The notes below the pieces were generated by a model. It was not told the DNA's origin, did no database searches, and saw only the letters and a program-made list of their open reading frames with translations. Below are positions 1 through 12,498 of a stretch of 64,000 bases of DNA, piece after piece. Origin of the DNA: Vicia villosa (lineage: Eukaryota > Streptophyta > Magnoliopsida > Fabales > Fabaceae); assembly GCF_029867415.1 (NCBI RefSeq), contig NC_081186.1, positions 26,043,915 through 26,107,914 on the forward strand, in the 5' to 3' direction. Within the stretch, counting starts at the first letter, position 1. Each line of letters begins with the position of its first letter. Both the position numbers and the translations under genes were made by a program.

Positions 1-548
1 GATTACCCTAAGAGGTGCAAGTGTGATTGTTTTTGGATTCAGATATTTTATCTTTGAAGTTAGTGATCTAACGATTTAATTTTATCTTTGACATACACGC
101 AGTTTATATGTGCTGGAATTTAAAATGCGGAAATGTAAAATGCGGAAAGTAAATCTACGCTATTACATCGATTTTGTGGGATCTAAGGTTGGTAGGTTTG
201 GTAGATGGTATGCATTACTGCAGTGTTGATCAGTGTGATCATACTATAGATTGTGTAATTGTATTACTCTGCTGTTGAGCGTATTGTATAGGTTGTATCT
301 CAATGTTCTGTTGTTGTTAACCTTTTGGAGCTATAGCGAGTGGTATACTTTTGGATAGTCAAATGCGACGTAAGAACTGAGATTTGAAGGTATGAAACAT
401 GTTTCCTGCTGGTTATGTCAAATGTATTTTTGAGGTTGACTAATAATAATGTTAATTGAGAGCTGGAGAGTCAGGTGAAGGACTCTTATACGAGCTGGTT
501 ACTTGAGGTATGTTTTTGAGGACGAAAACTCTTTTAGTGGGGGAGAGT
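1..548 (+). mobile_element. 3' internal end of an upstream copy of LTR element G
   Basis: From about 180 to 548 this matches 8761-9127 almost base for base, including the purine tract just before the LTR. It is therefore the 3' end of the internal region of a G element whose body lies left of the window. Bases 1-179 do not match the corresponding stretch before 8761, so the two internal regions belong to different subfamilies or one is rearranged. No coding potential was recognised. Confidence 0.7.
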
Positions 549-2690
549 TGTAACACCCGTATATTTTAATTTTTAATTTAAATGGAAATTTAATTTATAA
601 TTAGAATTATTGGTGGTTTATGGGATTTAATTGGAAAAGGAGGGTTTATGGTGTTGGGCCATGTGTGATGTTAAGGAATGAGGGGGTGTTATGTTAGTAA
701 AGGTCTTATTCCAATTAAAGTTTATTTTATAAAATAACAAGAATTGGGAATAAGGAAAAGGAACGTGAAAAGCAGAGCAGAGGAGATGAGGGATTGGAAA
801 GCTGGTACGTGAAGAGGAGCAATGGAGGGAGAGACCAATCAATAATCTTTGGCTAAGGTAAGGGGGGACTCTCCGGTTATCATCTATTATCGTATTCTTG
901 GATAATAATATTGATTAGGGATGTTGTTGAGTCAATTGGATTATATGTCGGGTTTAGGGAGGTTATGACTTGATGAAAATTGCATGGATTATTGATTGAT
1001 TATGTGTTGTTTTGATGTGTGATGATGAATAATGATGCAATTGATGATTAACTGCCTGTATATTATGTTTAGAGTCAGTTTTGGACTCAAATTGGGTGAG
1101 ATCGCATGATCTGACGCAGACCTGAAAGTCTGTGAAATCGTCAGTTCGCGTCGCGTCCCAGTGTTGGCGCCACGAAGGCGTACTTGTTTTCTCGCATCGC
1201 GCCGCGTGAATAGGTTTGCGCCGCGAACGTGTTTTGTGTGCTTCAGGTCGCGCCGCGGACTTTGGTTGCGCCGCGTGCTGTAGCGTTAGTTGTTTTCTTG
1301 GAAACGTTAAATGATGTGTAACTTTCGAACCGTAGGTCCGTTTTTAGTGTCGTTTCGAGCACGATGAATCTTATGAGATAGCCTACGTGTTTAAATGATG
1401 GAATGAGGTGTGAATCCAATTATTTTTAAATATGATTTTATTTCTTGGTGATTGATGTATTGTACATATATATGTGATGAAATATGTTAAATACATGCTA
1501 TGTTGAAATATTAATCATGTGACGATTTGTTTAATTGGATGATATATTGTAGACATGTATGATGAAATGTGACAATATAAGATGTTGTGTTGAAAAGCAT
1601 TATGATGTGATGATTTGTTGAGAGTTGTATGATGATGACTGATTTGTTTTGGAATGATGTGGATACATGTGTGTTCTTATTATTGATGATAATGATGATG
1701 ATGATGATTGATTGTATTGAATGATGCTAATGTATATAAACATACTTGATGATAATGATGATGTTGATGATGATGGTGATGGTATAAGTATGTTGTATAT
1801 GTTGCATTCATTCATGTTCATTGATGATACTGTATCCACAAGGGTGTGTTGGATCAGTGAAGGGCATGATTCCCATTGTGTGGAATCTGTGCCGGCAGGG
1901 CCGTATCTTGATGATGTTGGATCGGTCATGGGTTATTCCCATCTGATGAGGTTAATCGTGTGCCCATGTGGGGTGTGAGCGATTTGAAGGGCAGTATCGT
2001 AGAGAGAAGTCATGTGAATATGATTCACGAATTTTGGTACCACATGCATAGTGTCAGTTCATACATATGCATACTTTTATAACATTATTGGAAGTATTCC
2101 AGTGTTATAAATATTGATGACGTGTTGGTTGTGTGTTTTGTTGAGTTAATGTTGAGTGTGATTGTCTGTTTGAAAGATGTGTTTTGTTGACGTTGTGTAA
2201 ATGATGGATGTTCCTGATAATCTGAATATGATGAAATTGGGTGAATAATATAACTATGATGTGTTGTTATTTAAGATGCAATAACATTTGTTAACTGTGA
2301 TGAGACTCACCCTTACTGTTGACATTTTCAGATTGAGGATAGCTGCTTTCGACTTGGTGAGGATTAGCTCATAAGTCGGTTTAGTTGTTGTGTCGGTGTC
2401 ATGCTCTGATAGATGTAACACTGGGAACGCGATGTTTTGAGTTTCGATTATAACTCTATTGTTTATTTTATTTGAAGTCTGATACATTAACGATGTAATG
2501 TTGACTTGATGATTTGATTCCGCTGTGTAAACATGATTTTTATCTAATGAGTTATAATATCAGATGTTTCAGTGAATGCATGACATATGCCGAACGTGTG
2601 TTTTCTTTTATTTTTGAATTGTGACACTCTTTGCATGTTTACTCTGATTTAATTTTGTTAATTTGCGTGGGGTATTAGAGGGGTGTTACA
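549..2690 (+). repeat. LTR of element G (central, shared LTR)
   Basis: The LTR is 2142 bp, begins TGTAACACCCG and ends GGGGTGTTACA. A near-identical copy lies at 9128-11272. A purine-rich tract precedes it, as before a 3' LTR, and a tRNA-Met-type primer site follows it, as after a 5' LTR. It is therefore shared by two tandem elements. It contains a GC-rich patch (about 1090-1290) and GAT/GATGAT microsatellites (about 1680-1780). Short ORFs over the microsatellites are low-complexity by-products. Lineage is uncertain; the termini are typical of Ty3/gypsy LTRs. Confidence 0.85.
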
Positions 2691-2694
2691 ATAG

Positions 2695-2712
2695 TGGTAT
2701 CAGAGTAGGTCG
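2695..2712 (+). other. Primer-binding site of element G (tRNA-Met type)
   Basis: TGGTATCAGAGTAGGTCGG starts 4 bp after the LTR end. The first 11 bases match the usual plant initiator tRNA-Met primer site TGGTATCAGAGC, and the match then weakens. It fixes the plus orientation of G. Confidence 0.7.
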
Positions 2713-4456
2713 GTCCGTCCGGCCAATTGTTGAGTCAGTTGAGTTGCGCAACAGTTGTATATTGTCGGCATTTTATTCCTTGGTACGCGACTGTCATAAC
2801 CCAAATTTGTCCTACCCTACTCATATGGCTTATGGTTCATGTACATACATCACTTAGGTCATAACTCACATTCATGCAGTCGTATCATTGGTACTATTCA
2901 AAAGGCTAGCAAAGAAAGAGCTCTATTGCAAAGAAGTTTGATCGGAGAACAAGGAAGACTGAGGTATAATCATGTGGCTCTATGTTCATTGAAGTCCTCC
3001 TAGATTGGGGTGTCTCTCTGCTTCGAATCAGGACATTGATTGAAGAGTGCAAGCTTGCAAATCATCTGGTTCGTTAAATCAGGGTTTCTTTGACCAAAGT
3101 CAACCAGTTGACTTTCTGGTCAACATTTAATCGGGAATGGCTCCTATGTGTGGAAAACTTCTCATGCTGACCTTGTGGAGGGGTTTGTTTGACTGGATTC
3201 GATTGGAAGAGGTTTAATCGGGAATATCATCAATAGTCGGAAAAATCGGAACAGTTGACTTTTGGGTCAGAATCAGAGGAATTATTCAAATATTGACTTT
3301 TGGTGGAAAATCGGGCAAGAAAAGTCAAAGAATGGATAAAATTGGGAGTTTGACAAAAAGCTGCCAAAAATAGAAAAAATGACAAAAAAGGCAATTTTCA
3401 ACACTTAGAAAATTTTTGGGTGTTTCGAATCTTGTTGGGCAGTCCACTTCAGCACTGAATTACACGTGGCAAACGGCATTTTTCGGAGAAATTTCCAACA
3501 TCAAAGTTCTTCCTCTCATGGAGGAGAACAACTTTGTAGTTGAACACTTTTTTATTTGAAGCTTGTATGAAGGGTTGAAGTGGTGTGGAGTTTCTGAAAA
3601 CTCATTTAAATCAAGGCACAATCCAGGTCACAAGGCAGGTCATGACCCGGCATTTTAACAAACACATGGCGTGCCAAATCTCCAGCCATTTTTAGAGCTC
3701 TACAGAAGTGCTATGAATGCAAACTTGGTATCAATCTCTTTCTTGCCATCTCCTCTATCCATTGAAACAAGAATTGGGACAATTGGACAAATATTGAGTG
3801 AGATACAAGCCTTCAAAGTGGTGCCCCAACCCTGACCAAACTCTGCAGGCAGCCATGACACAGAATTCTGGGCACGCAACGCATTTCAGCAAACACGTGG
3901 CGGGCCAAATGTCAAGGCCTCTTTCTCCCTCCACAAGTCTCTATCTTAAACAATCCCAGTTCTAAACTATTCTTTGCCATGTCCTCTATCCAATGAGACC
4001 AGTATCACTGATTTTGGACATGTATTGATCGAGATAGAGAGGCTCAAAGTACCACCCTCGCAGAGTCACAATTTAGCCATACGCACGGGACTGCATGCTG
4101 CTGGGCGTGTGCAGTGATGGTTGCATGAGTTCAAGGCCATTTTTCTCATATTTCTAAGCCTTATCCTGAGATATTTTCAACACCAATCTTGTTCTATCCC
4201 ATGCCCTCTTTGATATGACACCATTCTTGCATCATTTGACCACCCATGGCTTGAGATATAAGTGTCTAAAGTGAGCACCATAGCATGAAGAAAAAGAGCA
4301 ATTGCCACATACAACACAAGTTAGAGTCCCACATTGAAAAAATGAAAAAAGGTGATGGTGCAAGTCCCACATTGGAGAAATGGAAAAGGTGTGTTGCAAA
4401 CTACATTTTTCAAGTCCCACATTCAAGAATCCAAATCACAATCCAATCATTGGCAA

Positions 4457-4465
4457 TATAAATAG
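4457..4465 (+). promoter_or_regulatory. TATA box of the solo LTR
   Basis: TATAAATAG lies 1.67 kb into the LTR, shortly after a CCAAT-like motif at 4443. This is the expected U3 promoter arrangement for a plant LTR. Transcription start would be about 30 bp downstream; this is inference. Confidence 0.5.
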
Positions 4466-4520
4466 AAGCACATACATTCACATAAAAAGAGAAAAAAAAA
4501 AGAGAGGAACAACCTGAGTC

Positions 4521-4582
4521 TCCCTTGCTTAAGGGTGCCACTTGAAACGTTCAAACTCTCTCTCCCTCTCTCTCTCTCTCTC

Positions 4583-4616
<34 letters not shown>

Positions 4617-5354
4617 CCTTCTCTCTCTCTACTCTCTCTCTTCTCCCTCACCAAACTAGGTAATAAAAATAGTTTTTTTTATTCTCTTTGATTGATTAAT
4701 TGTTTTTTTCTTTTAGATAAAAAACAACAAAAATAATTTTCCTACCAACTAGTTTTTTTTAAATTTCTTTTAATTGACTTTTAATTAGCATTTTTGTAGA
4801 ATTTTAATAAATAGTTTTTCATACAAAAAAAAATCATAAATAGATAATAGTCTTCTTTATTAATTCAAATTAATTTCTCTATTAAATAAAAAATGAAATT
4901 GTTTGTGATTAATTTCCTTTATAGTTTGTGTGATTTTCTAATTGTTTTGTGAATATTTTCCATTGTGAAATGTCTAAAATGCCCTTGGTCCTTGATGTTG
5001 GTTTTAATCTATTTAATTGCTTTTTCCTCCCTATTTTTCTTTTAGAATATCCACAACATAGATTTAGAAATTAGAACTAGTTCCCTATTTTCATTTCTTT
5101 TTTCTTTTACAACCATAAAACATTAATAAATACTTGAATAAAAATCCCCATAAAAAATACAAAGAAAACACTTAAAACATTAATAATCAAAGTGAAAATT
5201 CTTAAAAAGGGAATGGAACCTTGAAACATCCCTTGCTTAAGGGAATGTTCGAGTGCTTGGATCTCCCTTGCTTAAGGGTCCCATTCAGGCGTAAGTTCCC
5301 AACTTCTAAAAAACACAAACCAAAGAGTAACTCGAGTTTCCCTTGCTTAAGGGA
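4521..5354. repeat. Four dispersed hairpin motifs CCCTTGCTTAAGGG
   Basis: The imperfect palindrome TCCCTTGCTTAAGGG occurs at about 4521, 5229, 5264 and 5339 inside the solo LTR. Each copy can form a 5-bp stem (CCCTT/AAGGG). Two copies are followed by related text ending in 'cgtt-aaactctctc' or 'cgctcac'. This suggests local duplication of a unit larger than the motif. Confidence 0.7.
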
Positions 5355-5900
5355 TTTCCTCGAAACGCTCACATTCTTTCTCTTGCCTCCGAGGCATTCT
5401 TTCTCTTGCCTTCAGGGCATTCTTTCTCCTAATCGGACACGTTACTTCCGCTCCATTCCCAGCTTAAGACTCCAGAGGTCGAGCAGCGGAGTGCGAATGT
5501 AACTTCGTCCACTAAAAAACACAAAAACAAACAAAAACTAAAGAGCCGAACTACGGCGCTCTGATTCCTGAAAAGGATACGTAGGCATTAGGTCGCGGGG
5601 CCTAAGCGAGCACAACTATTTATATTCCTTCTTTTCCCCGTATTTCTTTTTGCATGCATTCACATATAGATAGACATAGTACACACCCTTTAGATAGAAA
5701 CAAACATAGGTGGATACCATCGAGTACGATGGGCGTGAGGGGTGCTAGTACCTTCCCCTCGCGTAACCGACTCCCGTACCCTATCTCTGGTCAAAAGACC
5801 TTGTCCTTTCTTTATTCTAGGTTTTCTGATATTCCTTTCCCTTATGGGATAAATATATTGGTGGCGACTCTGTTCATTTTCGCGAGCGTGCGACAGCGAC

Positions 5901-8900
5901 ATGTGAGTGAATCACTGTCGGTACTTGGTTGTTTGTTGCAGGTGTTGGATTGAAACAAGTGGGGGAGAAGCTTCGCTTCTCGGTTATGTTTCAGTTGTAA
6001 GAAGATTGATTCAGTAGGCTGTTGTTGGCAACAGTGCGAGCGTTGTTGGAGTTTGTTGTTTCCCGAGTTGAAGGTGACATGGAATTAAGACTTCACTGGG
6101 AATTGAGTTGGAACATCTTGAAGGAAGATGATTAGAGGTAATTGACAGTTATTGTAAGAGAAGGAAATTGGAAAGTTGCGATGTGTCAGCTCTACTGGTG
6201 TACTGCGAAGATGTCAGTTGAGTAGCTTTACGTCTCGGAAGAGATTCAGCTGCAAGTTTGCAAAGAGGATTGCTGTCGTAATGTTCCAGAAATCGCACTT
6301 CGGCGATAGGATGTGTTGCTCAAATTATAAGAATGTTTGGAAGTGAAGAGATATGATAAGGAGCTGTTTGGAATGTGATCGAGTTGAAGAGAATGAGTTT
6401 TGGAGAGAGATTTTCGTAAGCAAAACGCAGGAAAGTTGCTGAATAGATGCGGAACTTCGAAAATTCATAACTGGAGTTCTGGACATCCGAATTGAGTTCC
6501 GTTTGAAGCGTCGGAAAGCTAACGAGATGAACTTTGTTATAAAAATGGTTGCAACAGCTGTAAGATAATTAATTGTGACAGGATGACGTTGGAAAGAGGT
6601 GAAGTTACGGTTGCTCTTGTTCTTATAACTAGACTTGTTTATTGGTACTGCACGGGATGTCAGTGTCAGTGTTGAATGGATTAGAGGAATAATTAGAAGG
6701 TTTATTGAGGAGTAATTTTAAGAATTGAATTTAGCATTCGAAGAGTTTTGGATATATCGTATAGAGTGTCGCTGCATGATGTCGGTGTTGCATTTTGCGG
6801 GCAATGACTGGAAAATTCATATCATGAGTTCCGAGTGTCGGATTAATGTGCCGTTCGAACCTATGAAGAGGAGAGATTATGTTCTACCTTATGGAAGAGC
6901 TATAAATACAGTAGGTTGATCCTTTGAGGAGATAGTCTGAAGTCGGTTGTGGAAGCGTGAAACTTGTTGAATAAGAATGCCTACTACCGCGATTGTTTGA
7001 AACGACGTGGAGTAGAACATGTTGTTGATGAATAAGTTGACGAGATGTTCGGTGATAAAGATAACTTGAATACCGATGGATTTTAGTGAATGAGTAAATT
7101 AGTAGTAAAGGCGAAGTAAACTTTAGATTTCTTAGAATCGTATTTGTGATGGCAAAGTAACGATAAGTATAAAAGAAGAATTGTAGGGAATTTCTAAAAT
7201 TTGTTGACGTGAGGAAGACTTTGTTGAGATTCCGAGTGGGATGATATTTGGAGGTGAAGGATGTAATAGAATTTGGATTAAAACCACGAGTTATGAATGT
7301 TGTGCTATTGTGTTGCGTAAGAAGTCTTAAAAATGTCGGTGATAATGATGAATGAGTTGGAATTAATTGGACAATTTAGAGACTTGAGTTAGTATGTGAA
7401 GGCACTGCTAATAGTGTTAGATTGAGTATGCTAGAAGATGACTAGTGGTATTCTTAACGATATTAGAGAAGGTCAGAAAGATGATGTTGAGTTGATCGAT
7501 AAGTTGACTTTGAATTACCAAAGTAAAGGCGGTGAATTCAGAATCGACGAAAACGATGTAATGAGGTTGAGTGATTGGATTTGTGTAACTGATGTTTTGA
7601 GCTTCAGAAGGATATTCTAGAAGGACACCGTAGTGAATTATTGGACTATGACGATGTTAATGAGTTTGGGTGCAAACTCGGAAAGGGACACTATTATGTA
7701 GTAACGACGGTTTATGCTTAAATATGATTTTCAACTAATATTGACAAATTTAGGACTTGATCACCCTAAATCTCTTGTTGGTAGTAGATGGAATCATATA
7801 GATGAGATGAGCTTGTTTTGTTACCTTAATGGTATAAGATGTGATAAATGCTATGCCGTGAGAATAATCACTCACTATGTTGTGTGAACTTATGAAGAAG
7901 TGAATATGAAAGAGTGCAACATGGTGGATGATGACTTAAGACGGGTAATCAGAGTCGCGCAGCGAAAGTGTGATGTAGAGTAGTGTTATGAGTACTACTT
8001 GTGGCAAGTGAGGAATTAATATGTCGGAAGCCTACATAGAGAATATGTGTTGATCTATATGTTGGATTTAGAATCCAGTGGATGTAAGGATGTCGTGTCG
8101 AAGAATTATAACTCTTTTGAATAATTGCCGAGATGATGAATATGTTATTACGGTTGTACATAGTTAACGAGTATGTATTCGGCGAAATTAAAACGAAGAG
8201 TTGATGCCACTTGATGCTATAATAATTTGGTGTTGTTGTTAAGGGTTATTGTAGATTTCTAGATATAATGAGGAATTATACTCTATGAAGGGAGGAATTG
8301 ATTTAATTCTTAGAAAAGAGCGAAACTCAATTTGAGTTGTTTTGCAAGAAATGGTATATTGAGGCTGATGAGTGTAATTATAACTACTTGTGTGTACTTG
8401 TTCTGATGGTTAGGATGTTTAATAGATGTAGTAACTCAGGAATTTGTTTTTGAGTGCGAGTAAGTATTACTGAGTGGTAAATTGGTACTATGAATGATGA
8501 AGAATGATTCTTGAAACGAATGAGTAAAGAGAGTCGGAATCGGGTAAAACTCAGAAATCTAATTGGTACAGATAATTGTGATGAGTAATCAGAGTAGTGC
8601 GGAAAAGCGGAATGTAACGTGCTGGATAATTAATGGTGTGACTTGAGGGGAGTCAGATAATTGGAATTCAATAGTATAGGAATGTTGTTATTGAGTTCTT
8701 GAGGGAAGCGGTTGGTGAAAAAATGTAAGTATTACATTATCACTCAAATGGAAGAGTATGTCTAAGGTTGGTAGGTTTGGTAGATGGTATGCATTACTGC
8801 AGTGTTGATCAGTGTGATCATACTATAGATTGTGTAATTGTATTACTCTGCTGTTGAGCGTATTGTATAGGTTGTATCTCAATGTTATGTTGTTGTTAAC

Positions 8901-9111
8901 CTTTTGGAGCTATAGCGAGTGGTATACTTTTGGATAGTCAAATGCGACGTAAGAACTGGGATTTGAAGGTATGAAACATGTTTCCTGTTGGTTATGTCAG
9001 ATGTATTTTTGAGGTTGACTAATAATAATGTTAATTGAGAGCTGGAGAGTCAGGTGAAGGACTCTTATACGAGCTGGTTACTTGAGGTATGTTTTTGAGG
9101 ACGAAAACTCT
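5901..9111 (+). mobile_element. Non-coding internal region of element G
   Basis: This stretch completes the G internal region, which together with 2691-2791 is about 3.3 kb once the solo LTR is removed. The longest open frames are about 60-71 codons and none shows gag, protease, integrase or reverse transcriptase motifs. G therefore looks like a non-autonomous element, or one that lost its coding region. No tRNA or host gene was recognised. Confidence 0.6.
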
Positions 9112-9127
9112 TTTAGTGGGGGAGAGT
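9112..9127 (+). other. Polypurine tract of element G
   Basis: TTTTAGTGGGGGAGAGT directly precedes the LTR at 9128. The same tract precedes the LTR at 549. A purine run next to the 3' LTR is the plus-strand priming site of LTR elements. Confidence 0.7.
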
Positions 9128-11272
9128 TGTAACACCCGTATATTTTAATTTTTAATTTAAATGGAAATTTAATTTATAATTAGAATTATTGGTGGTTTGT
9201 GGGATTTAATTGGAAAAGGAGGGTTTATGGTGTTGGGCCATGTGTGATGTTAAGGAATGAGGGGGTGTTATGTTAGTAAAGGTCTTATTCCAATTAAAGT
9301 TTATTTTATAAAATAACAAGAATTGGGAATAAGGAAAAGGAACGTGAAAAGCAGAGCAGAGGAGATGAGGGATTGGAAAGCTGGTACGTGAAGAGGAGCA
9401 ATGGAGGGTGAGACCAATCAAGAATCTTTGGCTAAGGTAAGGGGGGACTCTCCGGTTATCATCTATTATCGTATTCTTGGATAATAATATTGATTAGGGA
9501 TGTTGTTGAGTCAATTGGATTATATGTCGGGTTTAGGGAGGTAATGAATTGATGAAAATTGCATGGATTATTGATTGATTATGTGTTGTTTTGATGTGTG
9601 ATGATGAATAATGATGCAATTGATGATTAACTGCCTGTATATGATGTTTAGAGTCAGTTTTAGACTCAAATTAGGTGAGATCGCAGGATCTGACGCAGAC
9701 CTGAAAGTCTGTGAAATCGCCAGTTCGCGCCGCGTCCCAGTGTTGGCGCCGCGAAGGCGTACTTGTTTTCTCGCATCGCGCCGCGTGAATAGGTTGGCGC
9801 CGCGAACGTGTTTTGTGTGCTTCAGGTCGCGCCGCGGACTTTGGTTGCGCCGCGTGCTGTAGCGTTAGTTGTTTTCTTGGAAATGTTAAATGATGTGTAA
9901 CTTTCGAACCGTAGGTCCGTTTTTAGTGTCGTTTCGAGCACGATGAATCTTATGAGATAGCCTACGTGTTTAACTGATGGAATGAGGTGTGAATCCAATT
10001 ATTTTTAAATATGATTTTATTTCTTGGTGATTGATGTATTGTACATATATATGTGATGAAATATGTTAAATACATGCTATGTTGAAATATTAATCATGTG
10101 ACGATTTGTTTAATTGGATGATATATTGTAGACATGTATGATGAAATGTGACAATATAAGATGTTGTGTTGAAAAGCATTATGATGTGATGATTTGTTGA
10201 GAGTTGTATGATGATGACTGATTTGTTTTGGAATGATGTGGATACATGTGTGTTCTTATTATTGATGATAATGATGATGATGATGATGATTGATTGTATT
10301 GAATGATGCTAATGTATATAAACATACTTGATGATAATGATGATGTTGATGATGATGATGATGGTATAAGTATGTTGTATATGTTGCATTCATTCATGTT
10401 CATTGATGATACTGTATCCACAAGGGTGTGTTGGATCAATGAAGGGCATGATTCCCATTGTGTGGAATCTGTGCCGGCAGGGCCGTATCTTGATGATGTT
10501 GGATCGGTCATGGGTTATTCCCATCTGATGAGGTTAATCGTGTGCCCATGTGGGGTGTGAGCGATTTGAAGTGCAGTATCATAGAGAGAAGTCCTGTGAA
10601 TATGACTCACGAATTTTGGTACCACATGCATAGTGTCAGTTCATACATATGCATACTTTTATAACATGATTGGAAGTATTCCAGTGTTATAAATATTGAT
10701 GACGTGTTGGTTGTGTGTTTTGTTGAATTAATGTTGAGTATGATTGTCTGTTTGAAATATGTGTTTTGTTGACGTTGTGTAAATGATGGATGTTCCTGAT
10801 AATCTGAATATGATGAAATTGGGTGAATAATATAACTATGATGTGTTGTTATTTAAGATGCAATAACATTTGTTAACTGTGATGAGACTCACCCTTACTG
10901 TTGACATTTTCAGATTGAGGATAGCTGCTTTCGACTTGGTGAGGATTAGCTCATAAGTCGGTTTAGTTGTTGTGTCGGTGTCATGATCTGATAGATGTAA
11001 CACTGGGAACGCGATGTTTTGAGTTTCGATTATAACTCTATTGTTTATTTTATTTGAAGTCTGATACATTAACGATGTAATGTTGACTTGATGATTTGAT
11101 TCCGCTGTGTAAACATGATTTTTATCTAATGAGTTATAATATCAGATGTTTCAGTGAATGCATGACATATGCCGAACGTGTGTTTTCTTTTATTTTTGAA
11201 TTGTGACACTCTTTGCATGTTTACTCTGATTTAATTTTGTTAATTCCCGTGGGGTATTAGAGGGGTGTTACA
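9128..11272 (+). repeat. 3' LTR of element G
   Basis: The LTR is 2145 bp, begins TGTAACACCCG and ends GGGGTGTTACA, and is nearly identical to 549-2690. Differences are scattered substitutions and a microsatellite length change near 10270. In the GC-rich patch (9675-9870) this copy keeps CGs that are TG or CA in the first copy. The element ends at 11272, where inverted sequence of element R begins. Confidence 0.85.
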
Positions 11273-12162
11273 TCGTCACTGAAACATCCTGCAACTTCGC
11301 ATAAAACAACAACAATATACACGTCGCTCAGAAATCACAAAGAAATAACAACACAACGTACTCATCATAATTCACAAAACGAGCCGATCACAATCACCTA
11401 CTAGCATATACGAACTACCTCTACAATTTTCAATTAATTCCGGATAACTAAATACACCCTAATCCCACATACAATCATCATATTCCTGGTTATATAATTC
11501 GAACCCCACCCTTACCATGATAAATATGGACTCTTTCACCATAGCTCTAAGCTTTTCTCCAAAAGAAATCCTTTCTAACATCAATTGGAGATACGCCTAA
11601 AAACCAGTCCGGGAATCAGCTTATCAGACGAACTTAAAACCCTCAAAATCAAAATCGCTCCGGTCAGAACTTACCTCTACGAGTCAGGAACGTTGTGTCC
11701 AAGTACCATAACGATCCAACGGTTGGATTGAGAGATATGCCCGATTTGCCAAGGTGACTCTATGCTGAAACTTGCTGCGAAAATTAAGGCTTCCTCCATA
11801 ACTTTCTTCTTCTCTCAAGTGCTACTCCCTTCTTTCTCTTCTCTTTTCTATTTTTCCTTTCTCCCCAAAAATAAGTTATGAGACTCCAACTCTGAAACCC
11901 TAATTTTTTACTCTTACTATCTCTTTTCTCTTAATGGGCTTAACCCACAATCCATCTATTACGTTTCTACTACTAAGGCTCAATTAACTATATCTCTCAT
12001 ACAACTTAATCAACCCAACTAACACAAACACACATACAATTAAATATTTCAAATAATTATTATATCACATAATAACTAAATAAATAAATAACTATTAAAA
12101 ATACTATATAGTATAATTACTAATATAATTAATAAAAATATTAATAAAATCGGGATGTTACA
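11273..12162 (-). mobile_element. Partial LTR of inverted Ty3/gypsy-like element R
   Basis: Read on the minus strand from 12162, it begins TGTAACATCCCGATTTT, a standard LTR start. Its last about 200 bases (minus strand) match part of the solo LTR at 51364-53910, for example 11273-11300 against 52868-52893. R is thus a diverged member of that family. It is cut at 11273 by insertion of G, and the remainder should lie left of the window. No polypurine tract borders 12162, so this is probably the outer edge of R's 5' LTR. It contains no genes. Confidence 0.7.
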
Positions 12163-12498
12163 AGCTAGGCTATGAGATGACAAACCAGGAATGTATAATC
12201 AGATTCTAATAGTGTACGTAGTCGGGCTATGAGACGACGAACCAGGAAATTCCAATAAAATTCTAATAGTGTTTTAACCAATAAATTATTCCTTTCATGT
12301 TGATTAAATTTTGTAATGTATCAATATTATTTTTAAGTCTTGAACTCAAGGGGAGCCTGTGAACAAGCTGAGATAATTTTTTATAGTATAAAATCAGGGG
12401 AAGTTTTCTACTTCACTCTGATATGTTTTATGCGATTAAACCAAGTAAAAACTGCTCATCAAAATACATGGTTTTGTCATCATAAAAAAGGGGGAGAT
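12163..12498 (+). mobile_element. 3' end of a Sirevirus-like Ty1/copia internal region
   Basis: Non-coding sequence ends in a polypurine tract (AAAAAAGGGGGAGAT at about 12484-12498) just before an LTR start. The same arrangement is seen before the Sirevirus LTR at 25953. The first 110 bases are two copies of a unit of about 60-70 bp sharing GGCTATGAGA, ACCAGGAA and ATTCTAATAGTG. Confidence 0.6.

Larger units (their letters stand above)
2792..5895 (+). mobile_element. Solo LTR of an Ogre/Tat-like Ty3/gypsy element
   Basis: A 3104-bp sequence begins TGTCATAACCCAAATTTG and ends GTGCGACA. It is flanked on both sides by the 5-bp target duplication GCGAC (2787-2791 and 5896-5900). No internal region or second LTR is present, so this is a solo LTR. 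Its 3' part resembles the end of the 13371-19407 LTR: the 'GTAGGCAT...GCGAGC' block and the '-TAACCGAC-' block occur in the same order. That suggests the Tat/Ogre group. It includes a TATA box near 4457 and a CT microsatellite at about 4557-4640. It lies in the internal region of G, so it arrived after G. Confidence 0.85.

Noticed and set aside
1600..1978. Ser/Asn-rich and Asp-rich ORFs on both strands (also 10179-10560)
   Set aside because: They arise from GAT/ATC microsatellites in the G LTR and have no domain.
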